NCBI GenBank assembly: GCA_021324295.1
Contig: JAJPJJ010000078.1
Span: forward strand, 1 to 57,323
DNA from: Bacillota bacterium
GTDB taxonomy: Bacteria; Sysuimicrobiota; Sysuimicrobiia; Sysuimicrobiales; Segetimicrobiaceae
Reading direction: 5' to 3'
DNA length: 57,323 bases
The position numbers and the translations under genes were made by a program. Positions 16,759-23,948 of this stretch are shown piece after piece (position 1 is the stretch's first letter; the number at the start of each line of letters is the position of its first letter). The notes beneath the pieces were generated by a model that saw only the letters and a list, made by a program, of their open reading frames with translations, was not told the origin of the DNA and searched no databases.

Positions 16759-18762
16759 ATGGCTGACCTGGGTCGGTTCGCGCTGCTGGCGGCGCTTGCG
16801 CTTGCGCTGTACGCGCTCGTGGCGGGCATGCTTGCGGGACGGACGCGGCGCGCGGAGATCGCCGCGAGCGCCGGGCGCGCGCTGGGGGCGGCCGCGGCGC
16901 TGGAAGGCGTGGCCGCCGCGGTGCTGCTGGTCGCGCTCGGCACGCGGGACTACACCCTGCGCTACGTCGCCGCCCACGTGAGCAACGCGCAGCCGCTCCT
17001 CTACGATCTGACGGCGTTCTGGGGCGGCATGGAGGGCTCGTTGCTCCTGTGGGCGCTCGTCCTCAGCGGCTACACGCTCGCGGCGCTGCGGACGGTGCGC
17101 CGCCAGCGGCCGGCGCTCGTACCGGGGGTCGCGGCGGTGTGTGCGGGCACCTCCAGCTTCTTCCTGCTGCTGCTCACCACCGTGGCCTCCCCGTTTGCGA
17201 CGTCCCCGTTCCCCCCCTCCGATGGCCGCGGGATGAACCCTCTGCTCCTCAACCCCTGGATGGCGATCCACCCGCCGACGCTGTATCTGGGCTACGTGGG
17301 GCTCACGGTGCCGTTCGCCATCGTCTGCGCCGCGCTCGCCAGTGGCGGGCACGACGACGCCGGCGTCCTCGTCGCGCGCCGGTGGCTGCTGTGGGCGTGG
17401 TACTGCCTCAGCATGGGCCTCTGGTTCGGCGCGAAGTGGTCCTACGTCGTGCTGGGGTGGGGCGGGTACTGGGCGTGGGATCCGGTGGAGAACGCGGCCC
17501 TCATGCCGTGGCTCGTCGCGACGGCGTTCATCCACTCCGTGATGATCCAGGAGCGCCGCGAGATGCTGACGCGGTGGAACGTCGTGCTGGTGATCCTCGC
17601 CTTTGGCCTCTCGATCTTCGGGACGTTTCTCACGCGCAGCGGCGTGCTCAGCAGCATCCACTCCTTTACCCAGTCGCCGCTCGGCGCCTACTTCCTTACG
17701 TTCCTCGCGCTGGCGCTGCTCGTCGGGTTCGGCCTCGCCGCCTGGCGCTGGGACCGGCTCCGCAGCCGCCACGAGCTGGACGCGGCGCTCTCGCGCGAGA
17801 GCGCGTTCGTCCTCAACAACGTCCTCTTCCTCGCCGCCGCGTTCGCGGTCTTCCTGGGCACCGTGTTCCCGGTGGTCTCCGAGGCCCTGGGGGGACGGGC
17901 GATCAACGTGGGGCCGCCGTTCTTCGACCATGTGGTCGTCCCGCTCGCCCTCGGGATCCTGCTGCTCATGGGCGTGGGGCCGCTCCTCGCCTGGCGGCGC
18001 GCCTCCCTCGACCACCTGCACCGGCAGTTTCTCGCGCCGGGCGCCGCGGGCGTGCTGGCGGGGGCGGGCCTGCTGGGCGCGGGCGTACGGCCGGCGGGCG
18101 CGGCGCTGGCGTTTGCGCTCTGTGCGTTCGTCGCGGCGACCATCGCGCTGGAGTTCGCCCGCGGCGTCCGGGTACGGCGGGCGCACCGGGGCGAGAGCGC
18201 GGTGTGGGCGCTCGGGGCGCTCGTGCTGCGCAACCGCCGGCGGTACGGCGGGGACATCGTCCACCTCGGCATGCTGCTGCTCGCCTGCGGGATCATCGGG
18301 TCGTCGGCGTTCGCGACCCAGCGCCTCGCGACGCTCGCGCCCGGGCAGGACGCGGCGATCGGCGAGTACCGGGTGCGGTTCGATGGCCTCGCGCAGGAGA
18401 CCCGGGGCGGCGCGCTGTCGATCATCGGGCGCCTGCGCGTGTTCGCGGGCACCCGCGACCTCGGCGCCTTCGAGGCCCGCCGCAACCTGTTCCTCCGGAG
18501 CCAGGACGCGACGACCGACGTGGCGCTGCGCAGCACGCCGCGGGACGACCTGTACGTGATCCTCGCCGGGTGGACCGCCGACGGCCGCGCCACGCTGCGC
18601 CTGCTCGTGAACCCGATGATGATGTGGATCTGGGCCGGAGGCCTCGTGCTCACCGCGGGCGCCGTGATCGCGATGCTGCCCGAGCGTCGGGCGGCGCCCC
18701 AGGTCGCGGTGCCCGCGCCCGGGGTCAGCGCTGGCGGCGCCTGGAGCCCGGGCGGGCTGTGA
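16759..18762 (+). CDS. ccmF: Cytochrome c haem ligase subunit CcmF
   Basis: CcmF attaches haem from CcmE to the CXXCH cysteines of apocytochrome c. The product is 667 aa with many membrane helices and the WWD domain GWGGYWAWDPVENA. Further signatures are NPWMAIHPPTLYLGY and TFLTRSGVLSSIHSF. ATG 16759 is chosen, with GGAG nine bases upstream; a GTG two codons earlier is possible. Its stop overlaps the GTG of the next short gene. In System I* CcmF is thought to work without CcmH, so it may take over thiol handling here. Confidence 0.96.
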   Translation: MADLGRFALLAALALALYALVAGMLAGRTRRAEIAASAGRALGAAAALEGVAAAVLLVALGTRDYTLRYVAAHVSNAQPLLYDLTAFWGGMEGSLLLWALVLSGYTLAALRTVRRQRPALVPGVAAVCAGTSSFFLLLLTTVASPFATSPFPPSDGRGMNPLLLNPWMAIHPPTLYLGYVGLTVPFAIVCAALASGGHDDAGVLVARRWLLWAWYCLSMGLWFGAKWSYVVLGWGGYWAWDPVENAALMPWLVATAFIHSVMIQERREMLTRWNVVLVILAFGLSIFGTFLTRSGVLSSIHSFTQSPLGAYFLTFLALALLVGFGLAAWRWDRLRSRHELDAALSRESAFVLNNVLFLAAAFAVFLGTVFPVVSEALGGRAINVGPPFFDHVVVPLALGILLLMGVGPLLAWRRASLDHLHRQFLAPGAAGVLAGAGLLGAGVRPAGAALAFALCAFVAATIALEFARGVRVRRAHRGESAVWALGALVLRNRRRYGGDIVHLGMLLLACGIIGSSAFATQRLATLAPGQDAAIGEYRVRFDGLAQETRGGALSIIGRLRVFAGTRDLGAFEARRNLFLRSQDATTDVALRSTPRDDLYVILAGWTADGRATLRLLVNPMMMWIWAGGLVLTAGAVIAMLPERRAAPQVAVPAPGVSAGGAWSPGGL

Positions 18763-19019
18763 GCGCGGCCCTCATGGTCGTCCTGGCCGCGGCCGCCGCG
18801 CTGTGGGTCCTGGCGCCGCTGCGCCGGCCCGCTGTGGCCGCGGAGGAGGAGACCGAGCGCGAGGGTCTCCTGCGGGAGCGCGACAGCATCTCCCGCTCGC
18901 TGCGTGACCTCGAGCTCGACCGGGCCACCGGCAAGCTGAGCGACGCGGACTACGCGGTGCTCGCCGCGCGGTACCGGGCCCGGGCGCTCGCGGTGCTGCG
19001 CCGGCTCGATGCCCGCTAG
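18759..19019 (+). CDS. Short CcmI-like membrane protein
   Basis: This 86-aa protein has an N-terminal membrane helix and a helical tail (EREGLLRERDSISRSLRDLE, then DRATGKLSDADYAVL). That tail matches the pattern of the N-terminal part of CcmI and of short proteins seen next to ccmF in other genomes. CcmI normally presents apocytochrome to the ligase, but the TPR part is missing here. There is no CxxC, so it is not CcmH. GTG 18759 overlaps the ccmF stop (GTGA), showing tight coupling. Confidence 0.75.
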   Translation: MSAALMVVLAAAAALWVLAPLRRPAVAAEEETEREGLLRERDSISRSLRDLELDRATGKLSDADYAVLAARYRARALAVLRRLDAR

Positions 19020-19112
19020 CGCCGCGTCGCGCACCGTCGGGGAGGAACGCGGCCGGTGTGAGCCCTCGGACGCCGGAGAGCATGCGCCAGTCCGCCCCAC
19101 GGACCGGCTCCG

Positions 19113-19215
19113 ATGCTGGGAGGGCCCGGGCCCCGAGATCGCACGTATCACGACGTCGGGAGACGGCGATGGAGGCGAAGCGTCGCGCGCTGGGCCGCTC
19201 GGACCCCGGGCCTCT
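19113..19215. repeat. Diverged copy of the 78/79-bp CCCGGG repeat
   Basis: Two CCCGGG centres (19125-19130 and 19205-19210) are 80 bases apart. The segment between them, with CACGACGTCGGGAGACGG, closely resembles the unit at 28303-28380 (GCGACGCCGGGAGACGG). It covers the ribosome-binding region and first codons of the following gene. Confidence 0.55.
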
Positions 19216-20215
19216 GGATCGGGGCCGCGGCCGTAGCCTGCCCCGCGCCACGGGCGCGGCCGCCCTGCTCGGCCTCGCCCTCGCGGCCGGCCTCGCCGCG
19301 CGCCCCGCCCCGGCCCACGCGCTCGGCCGCCCCGCCCCAAGCGCCCGGGGGGAGATCGCCGGCCGCGTGATCGACCGCACGGCTCCCGCCCACGCGCTGC
19401 CGGGACGCGTGGTGCGGCTCGAGATCGTCGAGCGCGGCTCGTCCGCGGAGCGGCGCGCCGTGACCGATGCGCGGGGCCGGTTCGCATTCACCGGGCTCCC
19501 CGTCGGAGGAATCCGCGTCTTCCTGCTCGCGACGGAGTACCGGGGCGTCCCGTACGAGAGCGGCCAAATCGTGCTCACCCCGGAGGCGCCGGCGCGCTCC
19601 GTGGACCTCACGGTGTACGAGCCCGCTCCCGATCGCTCGGCTGCGCGCCTGGCGCTCGTCTTCGGCGTGATCGACGTCGCGCGCGGGGGCATCCGCGTGA
19701 GCACCATCCAGCGGTACGAGAACGCGACGGACCGGGCGGTTCCCGCGGGCGAGCGGGATCCGCTCACCGTCCCGCTGCCGCGCGGGGCCGAGGCGGTGAG
19801 CCCGCTGGCCGGCTGGCGGGATCCGCGCGTCGCGGACGGCCGCATCACGGATGTGCTCCCGCTGCTGCCCGGGGTCACCCAGGTGGCGTACGCCTACGCC
19901 CTCGAGGCCCGCGCGGCGGCCCGCGTGCCCTGGCGGTTGCCGGACGGCGCCGGCGACGTGGAGGTGCTCGTCGCGGATGCGGGGGTCCGTGTGGCCGGAG
20001 ACGGCCTGCGCTTCGTGGGCACCGTGACCGAGGCGGGGCACCGCTACCAGCGGTGGTCCGGCGGCCCCGTGCCGCGCGGCGGCGAGGTGAGCCTGCGCCT
20101 CGAGGGCGTGCCGGCCGGGCAGGACGCGTGGCCCGCCGCGGTGGCTGGCGGCCTCGCGATCGTGCTCGGCGGCGGCCTGGCGCACGCGCTGCGAACGCGC
20201 CGCGCCCGCTCCTAG
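19169..20215 (+). CDS. Secreted protein with carboxypeptidase-like regulatory domain and C-terminal anchor
   Basis: The 348-aa product has a long basic N-region and a hydrophobic signal segment (ATGAAALLGLALAAGLA, ending AHA). A beta-sandwich of the carboxypeptidase regulatory-like type follows (about 55-140: GEIAGRVIDRT, DARGRFAFTGLPVGGIRV). A second beta-rich domain comes next, and one membrane helix (AAVAGGLAIVLGGGLAHAL) with a basic tail closes the protein. It would stand outside the membrane, anchored at its C-terminus. It sits between the Ccm genes and the cytochrome c/Rieske cluster, so a role in assembling or anchoring extracytoplasmic cytochromes is possible. ATG 19169 is chosen by the signal peptide; a start at 19058 is unlikely. 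Confidence 0.8.
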   Translation: MEAKRRALGRSDPGPLDRGRGRSLPRATGAAALLGLALAAGLAARPAPAHALGRPAPSARGEIAGRVIDRTAPAHALPGRVVRLEIVERGSSAERRAVTDARGRFAFTGLPVGGIRVFLLATEYRGVPYESGQIVLTPEAPARSVDLTVYEPAPDRSAARLALVFGVIDVARGGIRVSTIQRYENATDRAVPAGERDPLTVPLPRGAEAVSPLAGWRDPRVADGRITDVLPLLPGVTQVAYAYALEARAAARVPWRLPDGAGDVEVLVADAGVRVAGDGLRFVGTVTEAGHRYQRWSGGPVPRGGEVSLRLEGVPAGQDAWPAAVAGGLAIVLGGGLAHALRTRRARS

Positions 20216-20389
20216 TGGATGGCGCGACTGCCGACGGGGGACGCGGCGGTCCCCCTCTCGGCGCCGGCCGGATCGCGGCACCGGAGCGCCGATCCAGCCG
20301 GGCGGCGCGCGGCAAAGGGAGGAGAGCCGGTCGACGCCGTGGAAGGAGAAACCCCCGTGCGCTTCGCCCCGGTGAAGGAGAGATCCCGC

Positions 20390-21346
20390 ATGCTGCGACG
20401 ATGCACCCGGCCTGCCGTTCCCCCGCGCGGGGGCGCGGAGGCGGCGGCGAGGTGCCGGCACGCGTCCGCATCGCCGGTCGCGCCGGCGCGGGCGCGCGCG
20501 GCGCTCGCGTGCGTGCTCGTGCTCGCCGCGGCCCTGGCCACGGCCGGGTGCCAGCCCAGCGTGAGCGTCACCGGGGCGCTGGTGGACCGGCGCCTGCCGC
20601 CGCCGCAGCAGGTGGAGATCCAGCTCGTCACGGACGAAGACAACCGCCCGATCACCCCGGACGCGATCAAGGGCAAGCAGGTCTTCGACGCCAACTGCGC
20701 GGTCTGCCACGGCACGACCGGGCGGGGGAACGGGCCGATGGCGCCCACGCTCGTCGCGCCGCAGAAGGACGTGCTGACGGTGTTCATGGCGCTGTTTGGG
20801 ATCCAGATCCACGAGCCTCCGCTGCCGAGCCATCCGGCCGATTTCCACAACCGCGACCTGGAGAACGTCATCTCGCCCGCGGAGATGTACCAGACCGTCA
20901 CCGAGGGCCGCCCCCACACCGCGATGCCGGCCTTCGGGCCGCAGGCGTCGTTCGGCGCGAACAAGGCCCAGACGCTCACCAACGCGGATCGGTGGGACGC
21001 GAACGCCTACGAGCTGTCCCTGCGCGCCACCCCGCAGAGCCTCAGCGCCGCCAAGGCGCTGTACAACCAGCAGTGCGCGGTCTGCCACGGGGTGAACGGC
21101 GACGGCAAGGGGCCCCGGGGCCCGGAGATGGCGGCGCGCGTGTGGTCGTGGTCGCGCGGCGAGGGGCCGGGCATCTTCACCGATATCAACTACATCGTGC
21201 AGCGAAACCCGAGCGAGCTCATGAACGCGATCCTGGACGGGCACGGCCTGATGCCGGGGTACCGCGGCAAGCTCTCGCCGGAGCAGCTCAACGGGCTTGT
21301 CGACTACATCTACACGTTCTTCTACAAGCACCCCCCGATCCGGTAG
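20390..21346 (+). CDS. Dihaem c-type cytochrome lipoprotein
   Basis: The 318-aa product has a lipobox LATAGC (Cys54) after a hydrophobic segment, so it is probably lipid-anchored on the outer face. Two CXXCH sites, NCAVCHGTTGRGNG (Cys103-His107) and QCAVCHGVNGDGKG (Cys229-His233), define two cytochrome c domains; candidate Met ligands lie in TAMPAFG and LMPGYRG. GAAGGAGAG lies eight bases before ATG 20390. A second good pair (GGAAGGAGAA and GTG 20357) would add 11 residues before the same signal. It precedes the Rieske gene by about 165 bases and is the natural high-potential acceptor for it. Confidence 0.92.
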   Translation: MLRRCTRPAVPPRGGAEAAARCRHASASPVAPARARAALACVLVLAAALATAGCQPSVSVTGALVDRRLPPPQQVEIQLVTDEDNRPITPDAIKGKQVFDANCAVCHGTTGRGNGPMAPTLVAPQKDVLTVFMALFGIQIHEPPLPSHPADFHNRDLENVISPAEMYQTVTEGRPHTAMPAFGPQASFGANKAQTLTNADRWDANAYELSLRATPQSLSAAKALYNQQCAVCHGVNGDGKGPRGPEMAARVWSWSRGEGPGIFTDINYIVQRNPSELMNAILDGHGLMPGYRGKLSPEQLNGLVDYIYTFFYKHPPIR

Positions 21347-21459
21347 CACGAGGGCCCGCGGGCACGTGGGCGGGCGGTGTGGCGCAGGCCGCCGGCCGGG
21401 GCGTGGGATCGGGGGTGCGCCGGGCCCCGGGCGCGTGTGGGCGCGACGAGGCGGCGTAG

Positions 21460-21465
21460 TACAAT
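21460..21465 (+). promoter_or_regulatory. -10 element TACAAT upstream of the Rieske gene
   Basis: TACAAT matches five of six consensus positions and lies 47 bases before the Rieske ATG, in a short AT-richer patch. No convincing -35 is seen 17 bases upstream. It probably marks the start of the Rieske/cytochrome b transcription unit. Confidence 0.5.
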
Positions 21466-21512
21466 GAAAGCACACGCGGGCGGACCGAAGTGATGCGGGA
21501 GGGGTTCAAGGG

Positions 21513-22211
21513 ATGACGTTCGACCGGCGGAGGCTGCTGCAGGCGCTCACCGCGATCCCCGTGGTCGGGGGGGTCATCGCCATTCTCTCGCCGCTGTTCC
21601 GGTACCTCAAGCCCAACGACAAGCCGTGGCAGATCTTCACCGTCGCCCCGGACGCCCCCGCGGGGGGGGCGCAGATCGTCGGGACGACGCGATCGCTCGC
21701 GAAGCCGTGGGACTATTTCTACTTCACGTACGTGCAGAAGTTCGTCCAGTACGACCCGACCGGGTTCAAGGCGTCCAACATCCCGGGGGTCGCGATCCGG
21801 CTGCCCAGGAAGGTGAGGTTCGCCAACTCGCAGGGGTTCGTCGGCTATCGGGGCGAGACCGACATCGTGCTCTTCCAGCGAATCTGTCCCCACCTGGGCT
21901 GCATCTTCAACTACGAGCCCGACTGGCACAACGTCACCGCGGGGTACGGCGGGTTCACGCCGCCGGCGTTCGAGCGGCACGCCCTCATGGCGTGCCCGTG
22001 CCACTTCAGCATCTACGATCCGGAGTACCCGGCCGACCCCGGCAACGTGATCTCCGGGCCCGCGCCCCGGGGCGCACGGTACTTCGAGTTCCACATCGAC
22101 GGCGAGAACATCGTCGTGACCGGGGCCGAGCTCGGCGGGATCGCCCGCATCGAGCCGGCGGACGCCGCCCCGCCGGCGCGTGGCGGCGAGCACACACGCG
22201 CGCCATCCTGA
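21513..22211 (+). CDS. Rieske 2Fe-2S protein
   Basis: This is the high-potential iron-sulfur subunit of a bc-type complex, moving one electron from quinol to cytochrome c. The 232-aa product has an N-terminal anchor (about 9-30) preceded by DRRRLLQ, a weak Tat-type signal. The cluster site is CPHLGC (Cys125, His127, Cys130) and CPCHFS (Cys161, Cys163, His164), which keeps both cluster ligands and the disulfide pair. An insert of about 30 residues separates the halves. GGGAGGGG precedes the ATG. The cytochrome b gene starts 34 bases downstream. Confidence 0.95.
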   Translation: MTFDRRRLLQALTAIPVVGGVIAILSPLFRYLKPNDKPWQIFTVAPDAPAGGAQIVGTTRSLAKPWDYFYFTYVQKFVQYDPTGFKASNIPGVAIRLPRKVRFANSQGFVGYRGETDIVLFQRICPHLGCIFNYEPDWHNVTAGYGGFTPPAFERHALMACPCHFSIYDPEYPADPGNVISGPAPRGARYFEFHIDGENIVVTGAELGGIARIEPADAAPPARGGEHTRAPS

Positions 22212-22245
22212 GCGTCACCGGACGCGGAGGGCCGGAGGGAGAGCC

Positions 22246-23415
22246 GTGGAGGCCGTGCTGAGCAACCTCAAGGAGTGGCTCCGGGACCGCAAGGAGCACC
22301 TGGACCTCTTCGACGAGACGAAGACCGCCAGACAGGACAACCCCCTCTACATCGTGGGGGGGCTGGTCTGGTTGTCGTGGATGATCGTGATCGTCTCGGG
22401 CGTGATCCTGATGCTGTGGTACATCCCGACGACGACCGCCGCGTACCGCTCGATCGAGCACATCACCCTGGACATCCCGTTCGGCTGGCTGGTGCGCGGG
22501 ATGCACAAGTACGGCGCGGACATGCTGATCACGTGCATCACCCTGCGCATCTACCGGATGTACTTCGCCGGGGAGTACAAGAAGCCGGGCGAGCTGTCGT
22601 GGATGATCCTCTTCGCCTCGCTCGTCCTCGCGATGATCTCCGGGATCACCGGGTACCTGCTGATCTGGAACCAGCGGGCGTTCTGGGCGGCGAAGGTCGT
22701 GCTCACGGTGCCGACGTACTACGACGAGATCCCCGTGCTCGGCAACCTCGGCCTCGGCCGGGCGATCGCGTTCATCTTCCTCGGCGGCCCGGCGGTCGGC
22801 CAGGCCGCGATCACGCGGTTCTACGCGATCCACTTCGGGATCTCCGCGGTGTTCGCGATCCTCGCGGAGATCTTCTTCTACCGGACACGGCGCCGCCGCC
22901 TCAACCTCTCGCCGCTCGCCATCGGGCTCGTGCTGGGCTTCCTGGCGTTCGTGAGCTTCGACCGCCTGACGGAGATGGGGCGGTGGGCCAACCCGAACCG
23001 CACGCCGCTGCCGATCCTCTCGGACTGGTACTTTCTCGCGCTCTACCAGCTCGTGAAGTACATGCCGCCGCTGTGGGCCGGCATCGCCCCGGCCCTGCTG
23101 ATCGGCTACGGGATGCTCGTCCCGTTCATGGACCGGACCCGGGAGACCCGGCCGCTCGAGCGGCCGTTCTTCTTCGTCGTGGGGCTGCTCGCCCTCTTCT
23201 ACTTCATCGTGTTCACCGCGCTCATCATGCTGAACATCGCCGTGATCAGCCGCGACCCGCCGATCATCCTGGGGGTGACGTTCGTCGTGCTGGCGCTCGC
23301 GTTCGTCTGGGAGATCGCCCACCGGCGCCGCAAGGCCCAGCGGGCGGCGCAGCCTGCCCCGCGGGCGGTGCCCGCCCGGCCGGCCCCGGCGCCGCGGCCG
23401 GCGCAGGCCGGGTGA
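22246..23415 (+). CDS. Cytochrome b, full-length type, n-side haem ligands missing
   Basis: The 389-aa product is a cytochrome b with about eight membrane helices. Helix B has His87 (RGMHKYGADM) and helix D has His196 (TRFYAIHFG), the pair for the p-side haem. The partners expected 14-15 residues later are Arg101 (TLRIYRMYFAGEYKKP) and Phe210/Phe211, so the n-side haem should not bind in the usual way. The quinol-site PEWY motif reads SDWY (259-262), with Asp in place of Glu. The segment around YKKPGELSW aligns well with cytochrome b6, so the register is firm. GTG 22246 is preceded by GGAGGGAG. A basic, Ala/Pro-rich tail ends the protein. Confidence 0.9.
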   Translation: MEAVLSNLKEWLRDRKEHLDLFDETKTARQDNPLYIVGGLVWLSWMIVIVSGVILMLWYIPTTTAAYRSIEHITLDIPFGWLVRGMHKYGADMLITCITLRIYRMYFAGEYKKPGELSWMILFASLVLAMISGITGYLLIWNQRAFWAAKVVLTVPTYYDEIPVLGNLGLGRAIAFIFLGGPAVGQAAITRFYAIHFGISAVFAILAEIFFYRTRRRRLNLSPLAIGLVLGFLAFVSFDRLTEMGRWANPNRTPLPILSDWYFLALYQLVKYMPPLWAGIAPALLIGYGMLVPFMDRTRETRPLERPFFFVVGLLALFYFIVFTALIMLNIAVISRDPPIILGVTFVVLALAFVWEIAHRRRKAQRAAQPAPRAVPARPAPAPRPAQAG

Positions 23416-23419
23416 GCCG

Positions 23420-23761
23420 ATGCGGCGAAAGGCGCTCTTCTACGTGCTGCTGGCCGCCGCGACGGTGTCGCTCAGCCAGCTCCTCGCCGCGTGGCGGGCG
23501 TGGCGCGCCGCGGCGACGCTCGAGGGCGGCGCAACCGTCGCGGCGTACGCGCTGGCCGTCCTGGCGGCGCTGCTCTGGCTGGGGTTCATCCTGTACGAGG
23601 TGGACCGGGCGGCCGGCCGCGTCCGCCACCGGGTGGCGCTCTACGAGTGGGTGCTGACGGTGCGCCGCCCGCCGGAGCGGCGCACGGGGACGGCGGGGCG
23701 CGGCGGGGGCGAGTGGACGTGGCGCGATGAGGCGCGGGAGGCGGGGCAGCGGCATGGGTGA
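23420..23761 (+). CDS. Small two-helix membrane protein of the cytochrome b cluster
   Basis: I do not recognise this 113-aa protein. It has two predicted membrane helices (LFYVLLAAATVSLSQLLAAW and AAYALAVLAALLWLGFILYE), followed by an arginine-rich segment of about 45 residues that should be cytoplasmic. There are no haem or metal motifs. It starts five bases after the cytochrome b stop and overlaps the next small gene by 8 bases, so it is surely in the operon. An accessory subunit of the complex is the simplest reading. Confidence 0.75.
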   Translation: MRRKALFYVLLAAATVSLSQLLAAWRAWRAAATLEGGATVAAYALAVLAALLWLGFILYEVDRAAGRVRHRVALYEWVLTVRRPPERRTGTAGRGGGEWTWRDEAREAGQRHG

Positions 23762-23948
23762 CCGCGCGGCGGCGTACGGGGCGGGGATCGTGCTCCTCGC
23801 GCTCCTCAGCCTCCTCTGCGTCATCGGGATCGTCTGGGGGGAGCTGACCGGCCACCGCCTCGTCACCGGGGCGCTCGTCGGCGTGGTGTTGCTCGCCTAC
23901 TCCTTTGTCCTGCTGTTCCTGCGCAAGGGAGGGTTCACGGGTGTATAA
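23754..23948 (+). CDS. Small two-helix membrane protein, 64 aa
   Basis: The product consists almost entirely of two hydrophobic helices (GIVLLALLSLLCVIGIVWGE and LVTGALVGVVLLAYSFVLLF) with a short polar turn GHR and a Lys/Gly end. Start ATG 23754 overlaps the previous gene by 8 bases, and its stop overlaps the GTG of the cytochrome b-ferredoxin gene by 8 bases. It has no named family that I can see. Position and size suggest a structural subunit like the small helices of b6f or bc1 complexes. Confidence 0.72.
   Translation: MGDRAAAYGAGIVLLALLSLLCVIGIVWGELTGHRLVTGALVGVVLLAYSFVLLFLRKGGFTGV

Noticed and set aside
15928-18264. Long minus-strand open frame (778 codons) opposite ccmC-ccmF
   Set aside because: It crosses several real genes, is low complexity and has no ribosome site; a by-product of GC bias.
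18759-19019. CcmH
   Set aside because: No CxxC motif; size and helix pattern fit a short CcmI-like protein.
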